Shown here piece after piece: positions 57,994 through 64,000 of a DNA stretch of 64,000 bases. The stretch lies in assembly GCF_902459665.1 (NCBI RefSeq), contig NZ_CABPSL010000002.1, positions 248,001 through 312,000 on the forward strand, in the 5' to 3' direction. The notes beneath the pieces were generated by a model. It was not told the DNA's origin and did no database searches. It saw only the letters and a program-made list of their open reading frames with translations. A program made the position numbers and the translations under genes. Source of the stretch: Pandoraea cepalis (GTDB lineage: Bacteria; Pseudomonadota; Gammaproteobacteria; Burkholderiales; Burkholderiaceae). Position 1 is the stretch's first letter. Every line of letters begins with the position of its first letter.

Positions 57994-58893
57994 TCAGGCA
58001 GACGGGGCAGATGGCGCTGACGGGGCGGCAGCGATGGCCTTCTCAAGCGTGTTGGCCGCCGTGCGGCTACCCACACACGCAGGACAATGCTCGCCTTCGA
58101 CGTAAGCCGGGCTGCGCTGATCCTCGGCGGTGACCACGGCGCGACAGGCGAAGCACTGCTGGGTCGTCGACGGCGTGAGGTCGGGCGTGAGCGCCGTGCG
58201 GTAATCGAACACGAAGCAGTCGCCTTGATAGTGCGCGCCGCCAACGTCCTCGAAGTATTTGAGAATGCCGCCGTCGAGCTGATAGGTATGCTCGAGGCCG
58301 ATGTCGCGCATGTAGATCGCGGCCTTTTCGCACCGAATGCCACCGGTGCAGAACGACACGATGGTCTTGCCTTCGAAGTCATCGCGGTGAGCGGCAACGA
58401 CGTCGGGGAATTCCGAGAATTTGGTCAGACGATAGTCGACGGCGTTGTCGAACGTACCGACATCGACTTCGAAGTCGTTGCGCGTGTCGAGCATTACCAC
58501 CGGGCGGCCTTCATCGTCCTGGCCGGCGTCGAGCCAGCGCTTGAGCGTGACCGGATCGATGCCGGGCGCCCGGCCGTCCGCCGGCTTGATGACCGGCATT
58601 TTCATCGTGATGATCTCTTTCTTCGGGCGCACCAGCATCCGGCGGAACGGCTGCGCCTCGGAGAGGCTTTCCTTGACGGCCAGATCGGCGAACCGGGCGT
58701 CGGCGCGCAGTTCGGCGAGGAAGGCGTCGACGGCTTCGCGCGAGCCGGCCAGAAACAGGTTGATGCCCTCCGGCGCGAGCAGGATGGTGCCCTTCAGGTC
58801 GAGCGCCTGGCAGCGTGCCTGCAGGGCGGGACGGAGGGTCGCGATGTCGTCGAGCGTGACGAACTTGTACGCAGCGATGTTGACGATAGACAT
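57994..58893 (-). CDS. trhO: tRNA uridine(34) hydroxylase TrhO (rhodanese-fold, YceA)
   Basis: TrhO adds an oxygen to U34 of some tRNAs, the first step to 5-carboxymethoxyuridine or 5-methoxyuridine. The 299-residue protein has the UPF0176 N-terminal domain ([17 protein letters not shown]) and the central [19 protein letters not shown]. The rhodanese domain has [20 protein letters not shown] and the catalytic cysteine in [13 protein letters not shown]. Two CxxC pairs near the C-terminus (CFAC and CPAC) look like a structural zinc site. The last residues are Ala/Pro/Ser repeats. Start ATG 58893; the extension to 59217 overlaps dnaE and is rejected. It precedes gluQ and is divergent from dnaE. 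Confidence 0.93.
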   Translation of the reverse strand: MSIVNIAAYKFVTLDDIATLRPALQARCQALDLKGTILLAPEGINLFLAGSREAVDAFLAELRADARFADLAVKESLSEAQPFRRMLVRPKKEIITMKMPVIKPADGRAPGIDPVTLKRWLDAGQDDEGRPVVMLDTRNDFEVDVGTFDNAVDYRLTKFSEFPDVVAAHRDDFEGKTIVSFCTGGIRCEKAAIYMRDIGLEHTYQLDGGILKYFEDVGGAHYQGDCFVFDYRTALTPDLTPSTTQQCFACRAVVTAEDQRSPAYVEGEHCPACVGSRTAANTLEKAIAAAPSAPSAPSA

Positions 58894-59119
58894 GGCAACG
58901 GGATTTCGCAAAAGCGTGAAGCAATAAAGCGCCATTATCGCCGATTCGGCGCGAACGCACTTTGATTTCACCCCGGATTTCGCCGAATCGGACAGCATCC
59001 CGGTCACGGCGGGGAGGAATTCCGAGCGCGCGCCCGGTCTCATCCGAAAAGCGCGCCAAAGTGGGACGTTTCGTGACGCGGGGCGCTGTATCCGGGGGCG
59101 GCGCGTTACAATACGGCCC

Positions 59120-62100
59120 ATGTCAGAACCTCGCTTCGTCCACCTCCGTCTCCATTCCGAATACTCGATCGCCGATGGCATCGTGCGGCTCGACGACGTC
59201 GTCAAGGCCGCCGCCAAGGATGGTCAGGGCGCGCTCGCGCTGACCGACCTCGCGAACATGTTCGGCGCCATCCGTTTTTACAAGGAAGCCCGCGGCAAGG
59301 GCGTCAAGCCGATCATTGGCTGCGATGCCTGGATCACGAATCCGGCCGACCGCGACAAGCCGTCGCGGCTGTTGCTGCTCGCACGCGACAGAGAGGGCTA
59401 TCTGAACCTGTGCCAGTTGCTCTCCAAGGCGTGGCTCGGCAACCAGTGGCGCGGGCGGGCGGAGATCGAATCGCCATGGCTCCAGGCCGACGGTCTGGCG
59501 CGCGGTCTGCTGGCACTCTCCGGGGCCCAGATGGGCGATGTCGGTGCGGCGCTGGCGGCCGGCAACCCCGAGCAGGCGCTGCAATGCGCGCAGCACTGGG
59601 CGAGCGTTTTCCCCGGTGCGTTTTATATCGAGTTGCAGCGCACCGGCCAGGCGGGCATGGAGATGTACGTGCAGCAGGCGGTGCAGCTGGCGGCGAAAGC
59701 GGGCCTGCCGGTCGTTGCCACGCATCCGATTCAGTTCATGACGTCGGACGACTTCACCGCGCACGAGGCGCGCGTGTGTATTTCCGAAGGCGAGATGCTG
59801 GGCAACGCGCGCCGTGTGCGGCGGTTCACGCAGGATCAGAGTTTCCGCACGCAGGACGACATGATCGCCGCGTTTGAAGACGTGCCCTCTGCCGTGGCGA
59901 ATACCGTCGAGATTGCCAAGCGCTGCAACGTGACACTCGAGCTCGGCAAGCCGAAGCTGCCGCTGTTCCCCACGCCGGACGGCATGTCACTCGACGACTA
60001 TCTCGTACATCTGTCCAAGGAAGGGCTGGAGACGCGTCTCGCCCAACTGTTCCCCGACGAGGCCGAGCGCGACGCGCGGCGTCCCGAGTATTACAAGCGG
60101 CTCGACTTCGAGACCGGCACGATCATCAAGATGGGCTTCCCCGGCTACTTCCTGATCGTGGCGGACTTTATCCAGTGGGCGAAGAACAATGGTGTCCCGG
60201 TAGGGCCGGGGCGCGGGTCGGGGGCGGGTTCGCTCGTGGCTTATGCGCTTGGCATCACCGACCTCGACCCGCTCAAGTACAACCTGCTGTTCGAGCGCTT
60301 CCTGAATCCGGAACGCGTTTCGATGCCCGACTTCGACATCGACTTCTGTCAGGACGGGCGCGATCGCGTCATTCAGTATGTGAAGGACAAATACGGCGCC
60401 GACGCCGTCTCGCAGATCGCAACGTTCGGTTCGATGGCCGCGAAGGCGGCGGTGCGCGACGTTGGCCGCGTGCTCGATCTGGGCTACAACTTCGTCGACG
60501 GTATCTCCAAGCTGATTCCGTTCAAGCCGGGCAAGCACGTCACCATCGACGACGCGCTCAAAGAAGAGCCGCAACTTGCCGAGCGCTTCCAGACCGAGGA
60601 CGAAGTCAAGCAGTTGATCGAGCTGGCGCAGCGCGTTGAAGGCCTCACGCGTAACGTCGGCATGCACGCGGGCGGCGTGTTGATCGCACCGGGCAAGCTG
60701 ACGGATTTCTGTCCCCTGTACACGCAGGGCAGCGGCGAAGATGCCAGCGGCGTGGTGAGCCAGTACGACAAGGACGACGTGGAAGCCGTCGGCTTGGTGA
60801 AGTTCGACTTTTTGGGTCTGACCACGCTGACGATCCTGAATTGGGCCGAGCGCTACATCAAGCGGCTGCATCCGGAGATGGCGGACTGGTCGCTCGACCA
60901 GGTTTCGCTCACAGATCCGGCCGCCTTCAGCATCCTCAAGAAAGCCAACACGGTGGCGGTGTTCCAGCTGGAAAGCCGCGGCATGCAGGGCATGTTGAAG
61001 GACGCCCAGCCGGACCGGTTCGAGGACATTATCGCGCTGGTGGCGTTGTATCGTCCGGGCCCGATGGACCTGATCCCGAGCTTCTGCGCCCGTAAGCACG
61101 GCCGCGAGAAGGTAGAGTACCCGGACCCGCGCGTCGAGCCGGTGCTCCAGGAGACCTACGGCATCATGGTCTACCAGGAGCAGGTGATGCAGATGGCGCA
61201 GATCATCGGCGGCTACTCGCTCGGTGGCGCCGATTTGTTGCGTCGCGCGATGGGCAAGAAGAAGGCTGAGGAGATGGCCCAGCACCGCGAGATTTTCGCG
61301 CAGGGTGCGGCGACGAACGGCCTCACACGCGAAAAGTCGGACGAGATCTTCGACTTGATGGAGAAATTCGCGGGCTATGGTTTCAACAAGTCGCACGCCG
61401 CGGCGTACGCGCTGCTGGCCTATTACACCGCGTGGCTGAAAGCACACCATCCCGCCGAATTCATGGCCGCCAATATGAGCTTGGCCATGGACGACACGGA
61501 CAAGGTCAAGATTCTCTACGAAGACTGCCTGACCAGCGCCAATGGCTTGGGCGTGCTGCCGCCGGATGTGAACGTCTCCGCCTATCGATTCGAGCCGGCC
61601 GACGCGAAGACGGTGCGTTACGGCCTGGGCGCGATCAAGGGGAGCGGTCAGTCGGCCATCGAAGAAATTCTGCGGGCGCGCGAAGGGAAACCGTTCACCG
61701 ATCTGTTTGACTTCTGCGCCCGCATCGATCGTCGTGTGGTGAACCGTCGCACGATCGAAGCGCTCATTCGTGCCGGTGCCTTCGACAGCATTCATGCCAA
61801 TCGTGCGCAGTTGATGGCGTCGGTGCCGTTGGCGATGGAAGCCGCCGAGCAGGCGAGTGCGGCGGCCAACCAGGTCAGCCTGTTCGATCTTGGTGACGAA
61901 AGCCTGCAGGCGCCGCTCGAGCTGGCCGACGAGCCAGCCTGGACCGACAAGCGCAAGTTGCAGGAAGAGAAGCAGGCGCTCGGCTTCTACCTGTCGGGCC
62001 ACATGTTCGATTCCTACGCGGAGGAAGTGCGGCGCTTCGTCCGGACCCGCATTCGAGATCTGACAGAGGGCCGCGACAGGCTGGTCGCCGGCGTGATTGC

Positions 62101-62716
62101 CAGCATGCGCACGATGATGACTCAGCGCGGCAAGATGCTGATCGTACAGCTCGACGACGGCACGGCAACGCTCGAAGTCACGATCTTCAACGAGCAGTTC
62201 GAGGCGAACAAGCACCTCTTCAAGGAAGACGAACTGCTCATCGTGCAGGGCAACGCACGCCCGGACAGCTTTACCGGTGGCCTGCGCTTCACCGTGGAGA
62301 GCTTGATGGATCTCGGCCGTGCGCGGGCGCGTTTCGCGCGTGCGCTCAAGTTGTCGTTCAACGGCAATGCCGATTGGACGCGCCTGCGCGCCACGCTGCA
62401 ACCGCACTGTACGATGTACCGTGTCGCGGCAACGGCAGGCGCGGGCGGCGGTTCCCGTGGCGGCGGCGGCGGCTTCAACGGCGGCGGAGGCGGAGGCGGC
62501 GGTGGCGGTGGCGGTGGCCGGAGCGGTGCCTTCGGACGTCGCAATGACGACGACAACGACAAGCAGAACGGCTTGCCGGTGCACATTGTGTATCGCCGTC
62601 CTGATGCCGAATGCGAGTCGCGACTGGGTGACGACTGGAAGGTCCAGCCGGGCGACGAATTGCTCGGCGAGCTTCGCCAGTGGCTCACAACCGATTCGGT
62701 GCAAATCATCTATTGA
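59120..62716 (+). CDS. dnaE: DNA polymerase III alpha subunit
   Basis: This is the catalytic subunit of the replicative polymerase, of 1198 residues. The PHP domain begins [15 protein letters not shown]. The polymerase aspartates are Asp404 and Asp406 in [17 protein letters not shown], equivalent to Asp401/403 in Escherichia coli. Other landmarks are [39 protein letters not shown] and [12 protein letters not shown], and an OB domain ([20 protein letters not shown]). Close to the C-terminus, residues about 1109-1133 form an almost pure glycine run, absent from the Escherichia coli protein, followed by an acidic stretch NDDDNDKQN. The start is ATG 59120. A perfect hairpin follows the stop. Confidence 0.97.
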   Translation: MSEPRFVHLRLHSEYSIADGIVRLDDVVKAAAKDGQGALALTDLANMFGAIRFYKEARGKGVKPIIGCDAWITNPADRDKPSRLLLLARDREGYLNLCQLLSKAWLGNQWRGRAEIESPWLQADGLARGLLALSGAQMGDVGAALAAGNPEQALQCAQHWASVFPGAFYIELQRTGQAGMEMYVQQAVQLAAKAGLPVVATHPIQFMTSDDFTAHEARVCISEGEMLGNARRVRRFTQDQSFRTQDDMIAAFEDVPSAVANTVEIAKRCNVTLELGKPKLPLFPTPDGMSLDDYLVHLSKEGLETRLAQLFPDEAERDARRPEYYKRLDFETGTIIKMGFPGYFLIVADFIQWAKNNGVPVGPGRGSGAGSLVAYALGITDLDPLKYNLLFERFLNPERVSMPDFDIDFCQDGRDRVIQYVKDKYGADAVSQIATFGSMAAKAAVRDVGRVLDLGYNFVDGISKLIPFKPGKHVTIDDALKEEPQLAERFQTEDEVKQLIELAQRVEGLTRNVGMHAGGVLIAPGKLTDFCPLYTQGSGEDASGVVSQYDKDDVEAVGLVKFDFLGLTTLTILNWAERYIKRLHPEMADWSLDQVSLTDPAAFSILKKANTVAVFQLESRGMQGMLKDAQPDRFEDIIALVALYRPGPMDLIPSFCARKHGREKVEYPDPRVEPVLQETYGIMVYQEQVMQMAQIIGGYSLGGADLLRRAMGKKKAEEMAQHREIFAQGAATNGLTREKSDEIFDLMEKFAGYGFNKSHAAAYALLAYYTAWLKAHHPAEFMAANMSLAMDDTDKVKILYEDCLTSANGLGVLPPDVNVSAYRFEPADAKTVRYGLGAIKGSGQSAIEEILRAREGKPFTDLFDFCARIDRRVVNRRTIEALIRAGAFDSIHANRAQLMASVPLAMEAAEQASAAANQVSLFDLGDESLQAPLELADEPAWTDKRKLQEEKQALGFYLSGHMFDSYAEEVRRFVRTRIRDLTEGRDRLVAGVIASMRTMMTQRGKMLIVQLDDGTATLEVTIFNEQFEANKHLFKEDELLIVQGNARPDSFTGGLRFTVESLMDLGRARARFARALKLSFNGNADWTRLRATLQPHCTMYRVAATAGAGGGSRGGGGGFNGGGGGGGGGGGGGRSGAFGRRNDDDNDKQNGLPVHIVYRRPDAECESRLGDDWKVQPGDELLGELRQWLTTDSVQIIY

Positions 62717-62727
62717 GGCAGGCGGTG

Positions 62728-62755
62728 CCGCGCGGCGTTGCATGACGCCGCGCGG
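62728..62755. other. perfect 11-base hairpin between dnaE and glycosyltransferase gene
   Basis: CCGCGCGGCGT (62728-62738) pairs exactly with ACGCCGCGCGG (62745-62755) around a six-base loop, TGCATG. It is 11 bases after the dnaE stop. No T-run follows, so it may be a Rho-assisted or attenuating structure, or an mRNA stabiliser. Confidence 0.6.
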
Positions 62756-62790
62756 TGCCGTCCGTCTTTCGATACAACAAGGAAATCCGG

Positions 62791-63642
62791 ATGTTCTCCA
62801 TCATCGTTCCGACGTGGAACAATCTCGCCTTGCTGCAACTTTGCGTGCGCAGCATTCGCGAGAATTCGAGCCATCCGCATCAGATCATCGTCCACATCAA
62901 CGACGGCTCCGACGGCTCGCTTGACTGGGTGCGGGCCGAGGGGATCGAACATACGGCGTCGCCGGCCAACATCGGTATCTGCTACGCCGTGAATCAGGCG
63001 GCGGCGCTCGCACGGGAAAAGTACATCGTCTACCTGAACGACGACATGTATTGCTGCCCGGGCTGGGATCGTGCGCTGATCGAGCGTGCCGAAGCCATGC
63101 CCGACAAGGCCTTCATGCTCTCGGGCACCATGATCGAGCCGGTCGACACCGGCAATCCCTGCGTGCTCGTGCAGGACTTCGGCCGCGACGTCGATACGTT
63201 CGATGAGGCGGGGCTGCTCGCTGCCGTGCCGACCTACCGCAAGCCGGACTGGTTCGGCGCCACCTGGCCACCGACGCTCGTGCACCGCGATTGGTGGTTT
63301 CTCGTCGGCGGCTACAGCACCGAGCTTAGCCCTGGCATGAGCAGCGACAATGACTTCTCGATGAAGATGTGGGCAGCGGGCGCACGCCGTTTCGTTGGCG
63401 TTGGCGCGAGCCTTGTGTACCACTTTCAGTGCAAGAGTACGGGTAAGGTGGTGAAGAACGACGGTCGCACGCAGTTTCTGCGCAAGTGGGGCATGACACA
63501 GTCCATTTTCGACCGCTACTACCTGCGCCGTGGCAAGCCGGTGCCGGCAGGTAACGACGGACGGCTGCCCGAGCCGGTCGATGACGGCAAGCTGCGCTGG
63601 GAATTGTTCCGCTCGCGTGTGAAGCGGGCGCTCGCCAAGTAA
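62791..63642 (+). CDS. family 2 glycosyltransferase
   Basis: This is a cytoplasmic or membrane-associated GT-A-fold transferase of 283 residues. The nucleotide-binding start is MFSIIVPTWNNLALLQLCVR. The later YIVYLNDDMYC holds the metal-binding acidic residues (DxD variant), and VHRDWWFLVGGYSTEL with SDNDFSMKMWAAG is the acceptor/base region typical of family 2. Start ATG 62791 with AAGGAAA upstream is better than 62755. The next gene, convergent, is also a glycosyltransferase, so both probably act on cell-surface polysaccharide or lipopolysaccharide. The sugar is not inferable. Confidence 0.87.
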   Translation: MFSIIVPTWNNLALLQLCVRSIRENSSHPHQIIVHINDGSDGSLDWVRAEGIEHTASPANIGICYAVNQAAALAREKYIVYLNDDMYCCPGWDRALIERAEAMPDKAFMLSGTMIEPVDTGNPCVLVQDFGRDVDTFDEAGLLAAVPTYRKPDWFGATWPPTLVHRDWWFLVGGYSTELSPGMSSDNDFSMKMWAAGARRFVGVGASLVYHFQCKSTGKVVKNDGRTQFLRKWGMTQSIFDRYYLRRGKPVPAGNDGRLPEPVDDGKLRWELFRSRVKRALAK

Positions 63643-63658
63643 TTGGGCCGAGGGTGCG

Positions 63659-64000
63659 TCAGGCGTCTGCGCGCCGCAGCAGCGCGTACTTCAGAAACGC
63701 GCTGCGGGCATTCATCCGCGCAATCGCGGCGCCGGTGGCGCCGTCGAGAAATCCTCTGCGCAGCAAATACGTGCGCACGAACGCCCATCCGCCATTGATC
63801 CAAGGTTTCAGCGGCGAGACGCGTTTGCCGCGCAACGCCATCTCCGTCGCCCCCGCGCGCGCATACCGCTGAACCTTGTCTTCGACCTGACGAACCTCGG
63901 TATAGCTGTAATGCAGCAGGTGATGCGCAAGGGTGCCGATCTCGCCGTCGACGATCACCCGCTCGTGCACGAGATTGTCGGAGAAGCGTCCGGCCTCGCG
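63659..64000 (-). CDS. KdtX/WaaE-like glycosyltransferase, C-terminal part
   Basis: The gene enters from beyond the right edge; 113 residues are visible. In LVHERVIVDGEIGTLAHHLL and YTEVRQVEDKVQRYARAGA one sees the C-terminal region of the WaaE/KdtX lipopolysaccharide-core glucosyltransferase family, which adds a beta-1,4-glucose to heptose I of the core. Then comes KPWINGGWAFVRTYLLRRGFLDG, a hydrophobic/basic end common in the family. The stop is TGA at 63661-63659. Assignment is good for the family but the catalytic half is out of view. Confidence 0.75.
   Translation of the reverse strand, partial: REAGRFSDNLVHERVIVDGEIGTLAHHLLHYSYTEVRQVEDKVQRYARAGATEMALRGKRVSPLKPWINGGWAFVRTYLLRRGFLDGATGAAIARMNARSAFLKYALLRRADA

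Noticed and set aside
59987..62743. 918-residue open frame antisense to dnaE
   Set aside because: Pure composition shadow of dnaE: same codon register effect, no recognisable motif.

Overview
The window is GC-rich, densely coded DNA from a beta-proteobacterium, most probably a Pandoraea (Burkholderiaceae) chromosome. Supporting this are a chromosomal class D (OXA) beta-lactamase among housekeeping genes, a Burkholderia-type 96-residue H-NS, a complete recCBD operon, malic enzyme with a PTA domain, rhlE, dnaE and thiC with a TPP riboswitch. The genus is inferred from gene content and not from a marker alignment. I see no rRNA, tRNA, CRISPR array, transposase or phage gene.

Layout. 0-7.3 kb: the end of a two-component operon (EnvZ-like kinase), a class PPK2 polyphosphate kinase, a ZntB/CorA transporter, an AraC-VOC pair, an autotransporter-heptosyltransferase-like enzyme and a LysR regulator. 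7.4-10.3 kb: maeB with a strong terminator and a small secreted YXWGXW protein. 10.5-14.1 kb: a tautomerase divergent from a LysR gene, then a sulfide/persulfide module (persulfide dioxygenase-like hydrolase, BigR/SqrR-type repressor, two YeeE/YedE half-transporters) around an AT-rich divergent operator. 14.1-17.5 kb: MFS exporter, GNAT acetyltransferase, AT-richer DNA and hns. 17.5-29.7 kb: an OmpR/EnvZ-type two-component pair divergent from an RND efflux operon (adaptor, two RND pumps, outer-membrane lipoprotein).

30-33 kb: an RcsB-like regulator and a FUSC-family membrane protein. 33.4-42.8 kb: recC-recB-recD joined by 4-base overlaps, with the recD end overlapping a convergent CBS-domain transporter. 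44-50.5 kb: an unrecognised 367-residue protein, thiC with its riboswitch, an AhpD-like protein and an unrecognised 561-residue protein. 50.7-56.9 kb: OXA beta-lactamase, wrbA, a small membrane protein, LysR with a divergent bile-acid-symporter-like transporter, and rhlE. 57-64 kb: gluQ and trhO (both acting on tRNA anticodon position 34), divergent dnaE with a polyglycine insert, a family 2 glycosyltransferase and the end of a second, KdtX/WaaE-like glycosyltransferase.

Most of the window is ordinary core genome. The least explained items are the two orphan proteins, the orphan heptosyltransferase, the unusual S-C-L motif of the OXA enzyme and the AT-rich operator of the sulfide module.
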